16,231 nucleotides of DNA, from the NCBI GenBank assembly GCA_024196135.1, contig JAMQCK010000766.1, positions 1 to 16,231 of the forward strand, written 5' to 3'. Below the pieces are notes generated by a model that was given only the letters and a program-made list of their open reading frames with translations, did not search any database and had not been told where the DNA came from. Source of the DNA: Pleurotus ostreatus/Saccharomyces cerevisiae fusant (Eukaryota > Opisthokonta). Shown in pieces: positions 1-9,345 of this stretch (positions are counted from its first letter, which is position 1; each line of letters opens with the position of its first letter). Position numbers and translations under genes: made by a program.

Positions 1-1136
1 CAAAGGTGGGATTTTGACTGACCTTCTTAGGATCCGCAACGACGAACAATGTCGCCTGCTACTTGGATGTCTCGTATTTCCGCTTTCTTTCTTGGGCGCA
101 AAATATGGAAGTAACGCGTCGCGGACACGGTGTCACTTCGAGTCTGTACAGGAAGGGTGACGAGTCAGACATAGTCGCGAAGGCGCGTGGTCGTCCACCA
201 GACACGCACTGTCATACCACGTTCACCAGCGCCGTTGCACCCACTCGGGTTCACAGACCTGACAGCGAGCTTTCCCGCGACGCACTTCTCAGATATGGAG
301 TAAGCAGGTCCTGAGACCGCGGCTTCTGACCTCTCGACCGCCAGCAAGAGTCGTTCGATGACCTGGGAGAGCTTCAGTTTGAAGCGACTTCGAACTTCTG
401 TGTCACGGGGCGCAGGGTGCGCAGCCTCGAATACAGCTGCGCTTGACCCATGGCCGACATGACACCGTATAAAAGCGTTGAAGGACTGACGGATGGGCCA
501 CATACCTGTCTTAAACTACCATGCACCCTAGCTACTATTGTCCGGCGACGTTCTGCGCCAACCCGTCGCACTCTAACAGGAGAAGCCTTCCGCAGGAGCC
601 CAGCAAGGGCTAGATGGTAATGCCCGCAATGACAGGTATCTGAACGTCGGGGTTCCGACGGGACTCTGCAGATGTTCGGAATTGGTGCGTTTATGGGCGT
701 CACAGTCCTTTCCAGTTGGTGGTCATACAACGACATCGACCGGTCGGGAGGTACGCCAACACGTTCGTATCCGTAGATGCCAGCGGTCAATCCAATGCGC
801 CTTTGTAGCTTTGGGACAACAAGCATACTGAGGTCGACAAGCTCGAAGCTGCACAAGCCCTATGAGGACGCGAAGACGAGAAGGGATGTTCAATTAGCAT
901 GAATTCTCGAGCGAAACGAATTCCGCGCGGTGTACGGTAGTCCTTCCGATATGGTGCCCTCTCAAGGCACAATTTCGAGAGATGTCTGTTGTCAACGGCT
1001 TGCAGAGCCTAAGGTGCAGGCCAGAGATGTGGAAGGCCGTCGTCGTCGGTTGCAACAGTGATACGGCAGTTGCCGGATCACGGAAAAGGAGTTCACGTGG
1101 TCGGCATTTGCCGACCGCCGCTTCCTTCAGTCCTTC
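1..1136. other. Gene-poor left flank
   Basis: I see no recognisable gene here. Short open frames exist on both strands, the longest about 160 codons on the - strand at 374-856. None shows a known motif, a consistent splice structure or a protein-like pattern. A TATAAAAG sequence lies at 478-485 on the + strand, but no convincing coding frame follows it. The stretch ends with an E-box and a quasi-palindrome at 1094-1116, listed separately. It could be decayed coding or transposon sequence, but nothing visible proves that. Confidence 0.5.
1094..1116. promoter_or_regulatory. E-box joined to a CGG-N6-CCG quasi-palindrome
   Basis: CACGTG (1094-1099) runs into GGTCGGCATTTGCCGACC (1099-1116), which has two perfect 8-bp arms around a 2-nt centre. 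The core CGG-CATTTG-CCG has the form of a site for a dimeric Zn2Cys6 transcription factor with inverted CGG half-sites 6 bp apart, the spacing known for Ppr1-type proteins. A matching core occurs at 4769-4782. Regulatory use is inferred; no clear target gene lies immediately downstream. Confidence 0.35.
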
Positions 1137-1382
1137 ATGGCAACAGAAGAGGTCTTTGCACAGGCCGAGGGCGCGCTGGCTGACGCTCTCCAACCTCCTA
1201 GCCAATACTTAAAATGGCATAAGCACACCGTAAGTATGCCTCATCTTCCCAGCTATTCCCTCCCTTCTTCCAATTTTCGCCGCCGATTCCGCTCAATGAA
1301 TTTCTCACCAGACATGATTGAGATCATATCGGTACTGGATAAGTCGAGGACGCGATATGACGAAGAGACAGCAAAGATCTGA
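1137..1382 (+). other. Unassigned 81-codon open frame, doubtful
   Basis: This ATG-initiated frame encodes a charged, protein-like start (MATEEVFAQAEGALADAL) and a protein-like end ([19 protein letters not shown]). A more random-looking serine/arginine-rich middle separates them. A GTAAGT donor at 1230 and a CAG acceptor ending at 1311 could define an 82-nt intron. Splicing them, however, leads straight into a TGA after one codon, so the two halves do not join in frame. I recognise no family. It may be a remnant of a broken gene or chance. It ends just after the start of the helicase-relic frame. Confidence 0.2.
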
Positions 1383-2312
1383 AGGCGAACCTGAATCGCA
1401 AGAAGACCCGCTATTCATGGGCGGCGCAGGCTTCGACGCGAAATGCGCCACCAACTTCTTGGGAAGATTTATAGGTGGGTGTCTGCTGATGGTCTGTGGC
1501 AAAGCCGCTCATGTGACTGGCGTTCCCGCTCTAGCGATTGGCCTTGCTCGCCAACCATGGTTCACTGGGTTCAAGTCGACGCCGAACTGCGTACTCCTCG
1601 CGACGGACATTGCCGCGCGCGGACTGGATATACCCGCGGTCGACCACGTCCTGCATTACCAGATACCGCGCTCATTGCTTAACAGCGTCGGGAGGCGTAA
1701 GTCCTTAGTTGAGGATTAGTGGTCGTCAAGGGCTTACGCTCCTTTCTGCAGAGTTTGACGACATTCCCGAGCTCCCTGTGGAGCGCAGCCTCTTCGACAA
1801 GCTCAAGGCGCGCATCCAGCTCGCAAAGCAGATCGATACGGCGCAGCACCGTATGAAGAAGGAGAAGCACGAGCGGAAGTGGATGCGCGAGGCCGCGGAC
1901 GCGATGGAGGTCGAGCTCGACTCGGACTTCGTGTCGTAAGGGTGGGCCATCATGTGCGCGGCGCAGTCTACTGATGTTGCTCTTCTAGCGACTCGGAGAG
2001 CGAAGCGCCGAACAAGCGGCAGAAGAAGGCGGCAAACACGAAGACGGCGGCGCTCAAGGCACAGCTGAAAGAGCTGCTAGCGCAGCCACTGGTCGCTCGT
2101 GGCGTGTCGACGAAGTATATCACTTCGGGGAGTCGGCTCATTGTTGACGATTTGTTGGCAGGAGAGAGTACGTGTTGCGTCACTGGCCTCGAGCAGAAGC
2201 TAACGATCACTTCTTTTCAGGCAATGAATCGCTCATTGGGCTGAGAAAGTCAGAAGCGCGCAATGACCTTGTTCATACCAAGAAGAAAAGAAAGCAGCCG
2301 TCAACGGTATGA
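1357..2312 (+). pseudogene. MAK5: 3' remnant of MAK5/DDX24-type DEAD-box RNA helicase
   Basis: Intact MAK5 is a nucleolar ATP-dependent RNA helicase needed for 60S ribosomal subunit assembly. Here the recognisable part starts near 1570, with [22 protein letters not shown] covering helicase motif V, and continues to YQIPRS. The expected stretch with motif VI (HRxGRTAR type) is then absent. After a 55-nt intron (1697-1751) the frame resumes with a FDDIPELPVE block and the LDKLKARIQLAKQID-like helix typical of the MAK5 tail. Further introns at 1936-1988 and 2168-2220 have good CTGAT and CTAAC branch sites, and the frame ends at TGA 2310-2312. Motifs Q through IV are missing. The leader 1357-1569 does not resemble a helicase. 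A spliced frame from ATG 1357 would give 264 residues, so a gene finder may call it coding, but it could not be an active helicase. The retained introns argue against a retrocopy. The family call is strong; pseudogene status is inferred from the missing motifs. Confidence 0.8.
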
Positions 2313-2723
2313 TTAAGTAGTAAATGTGACGCATTCACGCCCTTGCAAGCCACCTTTAGCCACGCCCAGCCAGTACTTATTGCTCTCATTCATGCGCGCA
2401 GACAAAGGACTCGAACCGATCTAGCAGAAATGAAAAACGCGTGCACTCAGCATTGAGGCCACTGCATCGCCTGGAATGTTGCTTTTGTTCGGCCTTCATG
2501 TCACTATGCGACGTGGTCAGGACGCCTACTGCGTATTCATGAATCTTGTCGTGCATCAGGTCTGTAGAATGGGGCTTTGACCCGCGAGTGGCACTCACGT
2601 GACTCATCTCCGAAACATAAACGCAGACTTCAAAAGGCGCGCACTCGGCTCTCTCGTTCCCCTCTCCACCCACGCCCACACCCACATTTGTACTGTGCTC
2701 ACCTTCCCAGTGCTCAACGAGAA
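2313..2723. promoter_or_regulatory. Intergenic region and promoter of the first F-box gene
   Basis: This 411-bp stretch lies between the helicase relic and the F-box start. CACGTG occurs at 2596-2601, 123 nt before the ATG. A C/T-rich leader follows at about 2650-2710, as is common just before fungal start codons. I see no clear TATA box. On the - strand at 2407-2417 there is an 11-bp match to a tRNA B-box, but no tRNA folds around it. Confidence 0.45.
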
Positions 2724-4456
2724 ATGGCCTCCCTCCTCAGCCTCCCTCAGGAGCTTCACGACTCAATCTGCGACGTCGTCGACCAAAGGAGCCTGGCGCG
2801 CCTCGCATCGACCAGCAAAGCATGGTACGAGTCTGCCAAACCCGTTCTCTGGAGATATGTTTGGACGCTCGACGCTCTCCTCAAACTCATGCGAGCGGAC
2901 GCCGGGGATGGTGCGTATAGCGGTGGCATCGTAGCTCAGGAACTTATTAATGTCTATTGCAGGCATGGGCGTCGAGAAAGACGGGAAAATGGATGATGTA
3001 CGTCTGCATTTGCTGTTGCCAACGACTTTCCAATGCTCATATCTGCCCGCAGCTCTGGGCATGCCAACTCCCCCTGACCGCCGCTCACTGGGCGCCTGTC
3101 TATGAGGTCTCCTCGCTCGTCAAAGAATTCTCGATGGAGAACATTCCACACATAATCCTGCAAAAGGTTGCCGATTGTCCACCTCCCACCACTCTTCTGC
3201 CGTCGCTTCGCAGATTCTGTGTCGTCCTCGATGACGAAGAGCGTCTATCACTTCTCGTGGGAGGTGGTAACCTGCTCGCCGAGTACATCGAGTTCCTCCA
3301 GGCCACCATACCGTCCAACCTCCAGCAACTCATCCTGAAGAACTCGCTCGTGCTCGCTGACATCATGAGTCACTGCACACAGATCACCAGTCTCGCTGTT
3401 GAAGACAGTGGAAGCCTTCCCGACGTCTTCTACGCACCCGCCCGAAACTCCCTGCTTCGGTCCCTTCCACGCTGCCAGCACTTGACGATGGTCAACCTCC
3501 TCCTGCCGTTTTCTCGCCACTCGGGAGTGATGGAAGTCCTTTCAACCTTGCCGAACCTATGTGTCGTCAAGATAGGCTTCAGCGATTTTTCAGGACAGCC
3601 CTGGAATGACGGCCCTCCGATCTACGCTCAAGGCGCGTTTCCCGCTCTGCGAGTGCTCGAACTCGGCAACATGACTCTCGAGGACGCGCAGGCCATCGTC
3701 GAGACCGGTGATCAACGGCACCTGGAGAGCATTTCGGTCACAACTGCACGGTCGACGGATCCTGGCGCCCTGCACGCGCTCGCGACAGCGCTCCGGCGCC
3801 ACTGCGATCCAGTGCACCTTCGCCAAGTGATGTTCACTACGTGCACGTACGAACGGAACCGTAATTTATGGCCAAGTAACCCCACGCCCTTCACCTTCGA
3901 ACAGATCGCGCCTCTCACCGCGTTCCCCAATGTTGAAGTCGCCCGCCTCTGCACGTCCAGCGATATCTGCATCACGGAAGACGAGTGGGAGCACTTGGCG
4001 CAATCTTGGCCTCAGCTCCGTCGGCTCGACTTTCTCACCTATGACTTCCACATGGCCGGGCAGCCAATCCTGTCTCTGGCGGCGCTTGCATTCTTTGCCA
4101 GGTTCTGCCCACATATCGAGGAGATATGCGTACAGCTTGACGCATCGACCGTCCCGCCCAAGCCATCGTCGCCTTCTGACGGGTCTTCCAATCGATGCGT
4201 GCGTATCGCAGCAGCGGCTCCGTGCGTGATTTCGCGTGCGGAGGACGTTGTCAAGTTTTTGCGGTCGGCATTCGGAAATGTCACTGTCAATCTGCTATAT
4301 CTCGACAAGGCGAACGAGATAGGAGACGAGCAGCTCCGTCGGAGGGAAGAGCAATGGGATCTAGTTAGGTCACTGACGTCCGGCGAGCGACCGCAGTCGA
4401 ACGAGGACATAATTTGGGATGAGGCTGCTGAGGCCTCTGATGCGCAGGATCCGTAG
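2724..4456 (+). CDS. F-box protein with leucine-rich C-terminal region
   Basis: The predicted 541-residue protein is probably the substrate-recognition subunit of an SCF (Skp1-cullin-F-box) ubiquitin ligase. Three exons (2724-2910, 2963-2997, 3053-4456) are joined by introns of 52 and 55 nt with GTGCGT and GTACGT donors. The F-box occupies about residues 7-47 (LPQELHDSICDVVDQ, then LARLASTSKAWYESAKPVLW), the usual place in agaricomycete F-box proteins. From about residue 100 to 470 the chain has irregular leucine-rich, LRR-like segments such as LTAFPNVEVARLC and LAQSWPQLRRLDFL. The tail (about 490-541) is acidic. ATG 2724 is the first methionine in this frame before the F-box. The gene at 9346-10998 has the same layout and similar C-terminal landmarks, so the two are distant members of one family. 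The target protein cannot be read from the sequence. Confidence 0.85.
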
Positions 4457-5429
4457 TTGGGACGACTGATATAGTCATACTCGAGCGGATGGAACATGGT
4501 AGAAAGTTGAACGTAATCTTGTATAGACTTTCGTGTTGTGAGATATATCGCGTGAGAACAAGTCGGCGCAGGCTCACGCGCTCAAGCGCGAAGCCCGAGG
4601 ATTGAGACAGTGTCCGTGGCTCCCCAAGACTATAGATGAGCGTCTGCATCAGAACCTGAAATGGACTTGAGGGCGAGCGGGCGGTAGAATTGTAGTAAAC
4701 CTTTGGCCGGCGTTAAGCGTCGAGCGAGTTGCTATTTTGTGGCGACTCTGGCGATTCTCGATGCGACTCCGGCAAATGCCGGTATGATTGATTGATGCGC
4801 CTCCGACGTGTCTGCTGCCTATTCCATGTGAAGTCTGCCGTACATGCTCGAGGTTGCGAGAGAGCGTGTCGAAGAATATACATCAACAGTGCCACTTCAG
4901 CTGCTACACCGTCGAAAGCAATTCATGGAGGGCCTCCTCGGCGTTCCTCCGAGGGCTCTGTTGGTTGGTTCAGAGTTTTGCAGAATCGTCATTCTCAGCA
5001 CCTACGCAGACTCAGCGTACCTCGCTCCTTCCTATGTCTTGCATGGTGCCAAGCCAACTCTTGCCTTTGTCCTCCCTCGTCCACACCCTGTCAACTCGCA
5101 CTGCCCACTCATACAACGCATTCGCAATACCTACTCCGTGGACGCGTTTCGCAAGTTCTCCCCCTGGCTGCGCGGGTCAATCGCATCCTATAGCACCGCC
5201 AATCGCAGTGATAACGATGTCTATGCGGTGCCGATCTTGCTACGTGGTGGGAAGCAAGGTAGGATTGGTCATGACAGGGTAGGGCTTAGATGGGCGCGCC
5301 GGAAACACGGATGCCCCAGATGTAGCACAAAGACTTGGGACGACCCCTTTCCGGAACCCCGCCCAGGGGTCTTTGGCAGCACGACCCACTTACCATACTC
5401 TAACCAGCGAGGATTTGCGGTGGCAGTGA
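4457..5429. other. Intergenic region between first F-box gene and RTA1-family gene
   Basis: No gene is supported in this stretch of nearly 1 kb. A 203-codon + frame (4844-5455) starts with ATG but has no recognisable motif and runs through the TATA box of the next gene. Two other + frames are open over much of the same stretch, which points to low stop-codon density rather than coding. The first part, to roughly 4700, is probably the 3' UTR and flank of the F-box gene. CCGGCAAATGCCGG lies at 4769-4782. Confidence 0.5.
4769..4782. promoter_or_regulatory. CGG-N6-CCG quasi-palindrome
   Basis: CCGGCAAATGCCGG has 6-bp arms around AA. On the other strand its 12-bp core, CGGCATTTGCCG, equals the core of the element at 1099-1116. 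This form fits a dimeric Zn2Cys6 regulator site. It lies 757 nt before the RTA1-family ATG, so any regulatory role is speculative. Confidence 0.3.
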
Positions 5430-5437
5430 TATATAAG
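5430..5437 (+). promoter_or_regulatory. TATA box of the RTA1-family gene
   Basis: TATATAAG stands 102 nt before the ATG at 5539. A strongly C/T-rich stretch (about 5460-5520) follows and probably contains the transcription start. The ATG at 5448 is only 11 nt past the TATA box, so it is likely upstream of the transcript. Confidence 0.6.
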
Positions 5438-5538
5438 ACACGACGCGATGGCTGACTCACTATCCGCCCTCACCCTTTCCCCTTCCCCCTCTCGCCTTCC
5501 CGTCCCTCTCCTCCATACGACACAAACCAATTTCAGTC

Positions 5539-6782
5539 ATGTCCGACGAATACGCCAACATCACCCTCTCCGACTTGACACCAGAGCAGATCGACGAGCT
5601 CTCCTCGTATGGCTACGTCCCAACAGAGTGGATATGTATCCTATATCTCGTCCTCTTCGGTCTCACCACCGGTAAGCTCGACCCCCTTCCTCCATTTTTA
5701 CCCTCTCACTCACCCATTTTTCAGCCGCCCACTTCGGCCAAACAATCTTGTACCGTCAATGGTGGCTCTTCGCGACCGCCGTGCTCTGCGGCGCGCTCGA
5801 GTGCCTGGGATGGGCGGGCAGGCTGTGGAGCAATCGCAACATCCTTGCGGACGATCCCTACATGATTCAGTAAGCGCTTCACCAAGCTATGCCCAAGGCC
5901 ATTGCTCACCGCGTCTCATAGAATTGTTACCACGATTATCGCGCCCACGCCACTGCTGGCGGCTAACTTCGTCATGATGGGGCGACTGGTGCGACGGCTG
6001 GGTCCCGCGTACAGCCGTTTGAGCCCACGGTGGTGTGAGTAGTCGTGCCGCTGAACGCGCGTACGCCTTGCTGACTGGCGTTGCAGATACGATTATCTTC
6101 TGCTCTTGCGTACGTTGTTGAATACGCCGCTCGCCTTATCTCGGCTAACCCAAGGTTCAGGATGTCATCTCGCTTGTCGTCCAGGGCGCAGGCGGTGGCA
6201 TCGCCGCCTCCGCAGACGACCACGACGGCGCTGAGCTCGTGAGTCACTCGTGCCTTTTGCCCTGGTGGCGTAGCTCACCCTTTCATCTCCTTGCAGGGCG
6301 GCAACATCATGCTCGGCGGTATCGCCTTCCAGCTCGCGGTCATCGTCTTCTTCACGCTCTTCGGCGCCGAGTTCCTCTGGCGCTACTTCACCGACCGCCC
6401 GCACCCCAAGCAGGCCGCCGCTGCGTCCTCAACGACGACGCTCACCCCGCCGCGCGGCGCGCTCACGACGCTGCTCAAGCTCACTATCGCGTGCTTGACG
6501 GCGACGACGGTGCTGCTGTGCATTCGGGCGGTCTACCGCCTGATCGAACTCTCGGACGGGTGGAACGGCGAGATCATCACGACGGAGGTGTGGTTCAGTG
6601 AGTGTTCAGCGACCAAGTGGTATGAGCGAGGACTGATAGATCATGCAGATGTCTTCGATGCCGCGATGGTCGTCGTGGCCATGTACTGCCTCAACGTCTT
6701 GCATCCGGGCTGGACGCTGCGCGAGCCGGCGTCTATCATGCAGGAAAAGCCCTTCGAGTACAGCACGGCCACAGTCGCATGA
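5539..6782 (+). CDS. RTA1-family seven-transmembrane protein
   Basis: RTA1-like proteins are fungal membrane proteins linked to lipid translocation, sterol or toxin resistance, sphingoid-base export (Rsb1) and porphyrin transport (Pug1). Seven exons (5539-5671, 5725-5869, 5922-6034, 6087-6109, 6161-6238, 6297-6597, 6649-6782) give 308 residues, the usual family length. Introns are 51-58 nt with CTCAC, CTGAC, CTAAC or CTGAT branch sites. Hydrophobic segments fall at about residues 30-50, 57-76, 91-112, 130-150, 168-190, 222-244 and 264-283. Family landmarks include IVTTIIAPTPLLAANFVMMG in helix 3, DVISLVVQGAGGG in helix 4, and RAVYRLIEL-x-DGWNGE-x-EVWFNVFDA before helix 7. The N-terminus has a possible N-glycosylation site (NIT, residue 7). 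The start follows a TATA box and pyrimidine-rich leader. Its ligand is unknown. Its nearest functional neighbours are secreted phenolic-ester hydrolases, but a link to phenolic tolerance is only speculation. Confidence 0.92.
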
Positions 6783-7218
6783 GCGCTGGCCCAAGAGCGC
6801 GCTGTCTTCCCTCACGAGCACCCCTTCCCTCGCCGCCCTCCCTCTTGTCCTCTCCTCCTACCCTATCACCCACGGATCACTTATTTGGCACGATCATATT
6901 TAGAGATGACTACGTACGCACCGGACACTAAAAGGACTCTAACTTATTCTGCACCTACTGCAGCTGTACTAGGCAGCGACCTATATGTAGTGAATTAACA
7001 GGGGCACTTGCGCCACGAACACGGTGCCCTGCCTTCGAAAGCCGTCGACCGAGTGCGCAAATCACTCACTATTCCTCCTTGGTGCTTACTTGAAGGACGA
7101 GTAAGTCGAACAGGAGAAGAGTAGTGCGTCAACGAAGGAGGATCATCGAGCGAGAGGGGTACAGATTCTCGGTACACCTAGTACTAGTAGCTCAGTAGCC
7201 TCGTGCAAATCCGCCTCC
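6783..7218. other. Convergent intergenic region
   Basis: This is the 436 bp between the stops of the RTA1-family gene (+) and FAE1 (-). It should hold both 3' UTRs. I see no open frame of interest, RNA gene or marked repeat. Confidence 0.5.
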
Positions 7219-8942
7219 TCAAGAGCACTCCCAAGCACTCTCGTCCTCATAACCTCCCGGCCCGACGTACTTGTTCGTCTTCGGCCACTTGCAATGCGCG
7301 CGCCAATACGTCGCATTCGCGTCCGCCCCCCTCACGACCTCCGGCGCCACGCCCTCCTCCACCCACCGCACCATGCTCATCAGCACATTGTCGTCCGCGC
7401 TCGTGCCCGCGCCGCCCTCGACGTTCCCGATGCGGTACGCGCCGTCGCCGCCGCTGCAGTGCGACATGCCGCTGATGGGGAAGAAGCGGTAGAAGTCATC
7501 GAGCTCGGCGGGCTCTTGACCTAGGGTCTGCTGAACGAGGGAGTAGTACCGCTTGGAGTTGTCCGAGGAGATGAGGCCGTCCATCAGGCCGTGGTAGTGC
7601 AGGACTTTGCCCCCGGAGGACGCGAAGGCGGAGATGTCGCCCTCGAAGGTCTCGACGTTGGCGGGGTTTTGGGCGCGGGAGACGGCGTAGTCGTCGATGG
7701 AGAGCGTCATGGGGTCCCAGTTGGTGTCGTTGTAGACAACGTAGCGGTACCAGTCCTGGGAGGGGGGTGAGCACGAGGTCGTGAAAGAGTTAGGGACGCA
7801 TATTGTGACTGAGGAAGAATTTAGGAATCAAGCTCACCGTCGAATACAAGAAGGGCTGGCCGCCAAACTGGGCGAAGCCGGCGAGGACCTCCGCGCCAGG
7901 CTGCAAGCGCGGATAGACGAGCGTGCCGTTCTTATCGTAAATGGGGCTGAGCACCGTGCGCACGGTCTCCGCCTGCGTCTCGGTCAGGCAGCCCGTCGTG
8001 TTCCCGTCGGTGCAGACGAGCGGTGTCACGTCGAAGTCGCAGAGGTCCGGGTTCTCCAAGACCCCATCCGTCGCGCCGTCGAGCGCGTCGCATTGCTTGA
8101 GCACCTCCGCGTGGATGTTCTGCGTCCAGAAGTCCGTGGGCACGAAGGTCGGGTCCTCCGAGGTTCCGGTGACGGGCAGGAACGAGCCGCTCCAGTAGAG
8201 CAGCCCATTGAAAGCGAAGGCCGGCGCACCCGCGACGACGCCGTCGAAGTCGTCGGGGAAGTCCTGTACCGCCTTGAAGCCCTGCCGACCGCCAGTAGAG
8301 CAGCCGAGGTAGTACGACTTGTTATGCGGGGACCCGTAGAAGGTCTCGGTGAGCTGCTTGCCGACGACGACACCGGTGTGCAGCGAGCGCCAGGCGAAGT
8401 CGGTGACGACGTCCGGGTTGTTGAGGAAGGGCTCGCCTGTCATGCCGTCGTGGCCGTTGTTCGCGCCGACGGCGGCAAAGCCAAGCGAGGCGGCGTAGTC
8501 GATGTCGCTGTACTGGATGCCTGCGCGTGTATCAGACGAGGAACTACTAACTCCGGATTGCCCAGTGATATGATGATGTAGGCGGGTACTTACATCCTCC
8601 GATACCACCGTTACCAGTGCTCAAGAAGCGACCGGTGTAGTTCTGCGGAAACCAGGCCTCGAGGCGTATGCCGCTGCGCTCAGAGGTCGTGACGTTCATA
8701 GTCGCGCGGCAGAGGTCGGTGCTGACGACCTGATACGACGGCGACCCGCACGAGTCGGGGACGTACACAGTCAAGTTTGTACCCGCTGCCACAAACTCCG
8801 TCGAGGTGACAGTGACATTGTCGAGGCTTATCTGGTCGATAAACGCCGAGCAGTCTGAGGCGAAGTCGTCTTGCGCGTGCGCGGCGCGCAGGAGCGCGAG
8901 CACACCCACCAGCACGCTAGAAACTGAGCGGAAGGGCGCCAT
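7219..8942 (-). CDS. Secreted tannase/feruloyl esterase family protein (FAE1)
   Basis: The predicted extracellular enzyme hydrolyses ester bonds of phenolic acids such as ferulate or gallate; the true substrate cannot be read here. Exons 8942-8594, 8520-7838 and 7755-7219 (introns of 73 and 82 nt) give 522 residues. Residues 1-23 form a signal peptide ending in AHA before Q24. The nucleophile motif GCSTGGRQG places Ser at 191; the likely triad partners are Asp403 (HGLMDG) and His443 (GMSHC). Cys190 and Cys444 fit the disulfide of the CS-D-HC signature known in fungal tannases and FaeB enzymes. The lid calcium-site pattern CDALDGATDG begins near residue 260. Several N-glycosylation sequons are present. 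ATG 8942 is chosen because it lies about 40 nt from TATA box 8979-8986, matching its paralogues; in-frame ATG 8963 is too close to the TATA. Near the active-site His it differs from FAE2 and FAE3 (SGGDGA against VGGQGP), so specificity may differ. Confidence 0.93.
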
Positions 8943-9345
8943 GAGGGAGTAGACGAGATCCATGATACCCCACACCCTTATTTATATGCGGAGCAAGCGG
9001 GACCACTTCGGATACGTCCCAGCAACGAGAACACGAGGGCCAGAATCAAACCTTGCAAAAGTTCGATGGAGCAGCTTGTGACCGTCGCCAGCAAGGAGAA
9101 GCGGGTAAATTGATCTCGAGGAAACTGACGAGAAGCCTGGCCATGCGGTTCTGGTCATTGACATGACAGAATACTTGGCCTGCGGAGCCGCACAGGAGGA
9201 GGTCATGGTTGCTCTGGGCGAGAGGTCGCATCAAAAAATCTGATAAGATATTCACCACGTGCGCTTCGATAAACCGCCCCTCCGATTCGGGAATTGTAAC
9301 TTACCTTCGTACCACGACGTGCTCGCGCTCGACCTTCATACTCAT
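8943..9345. promoter_or_regulatory. Divergent promoter between FAE1 and second F-box gene
   Basis: These 403 bp separate two divergent start codons. The FAE1 side has a TATA box (TATTTATA as read on +, 8979-8986) and the conserved block at 9005-9032. The F-box side has TGATAAGATA at 9241-9250, a good GATA-factor site, and CACGTG at 9256-9261, 85 nt before the F-box ATG. A GATA site would fit nitrogen or light control, but that is inference. Confidence 0.55.
8979..9032 (-). promoter_or_regulatory. FAE1 core promoter with conserved CCGAAGT block
   Basis: The TATA box (TATAAATA in gene orientation, 8986-8979) is followed upstream, after an 18-nt gap, by CCGAAGT (9011-9005), and then by GTTCTCGTTGCTG (9032-9020). 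Equivalent elements in the same order and nearly the same spacing precede FAE2 and FAE3. Confidence 0.65.

Noticed and set aside
1137..1400. Two-exon gene with intron 1230-1311 leading into the helicase relic
   Set aside because: After splicing, the frame meets TGA after one codon, so it does not connect to either downstream frame.
1357..2312. Helicase fragment as a processed retrocopy
   Set aside because: Three introns with proper donors, branch sites and acceptors are still present, so the copy came from DNA.
2407..2475. Possible - strand tRNA suggested by a B-box match (GGTTCGAGTCC)
   Set aside because: The T stem does not pair fully, no A-box or D arm fits, and only part of an acceptor stem can form.
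4844..5455. 203-codon + frame upstream of the RTA1-family gene
   Set aside because: No motif is recognised, other frames are open over the same stretch, and it runs through the TATA box of the next gene.
7781..8581. Long + strand open frames inside the esterase genes (also 12140-12553 and 14961-15530)
   Set aside because: They are antisense to exons with clear catalytic motifs. They are repetitive arginine/valine-rich translations that arise from GC-rich codon bias in the real gene.
8943..8975. Upstream in-frame starts for the esterases (8963 or 8975, 12996, 16110)
   Set aside because: They lie too close to or inside the TATA boxes, and 8975 and 16110 are GTG. The downstream ATGs give matching signal peptides in all three genes.
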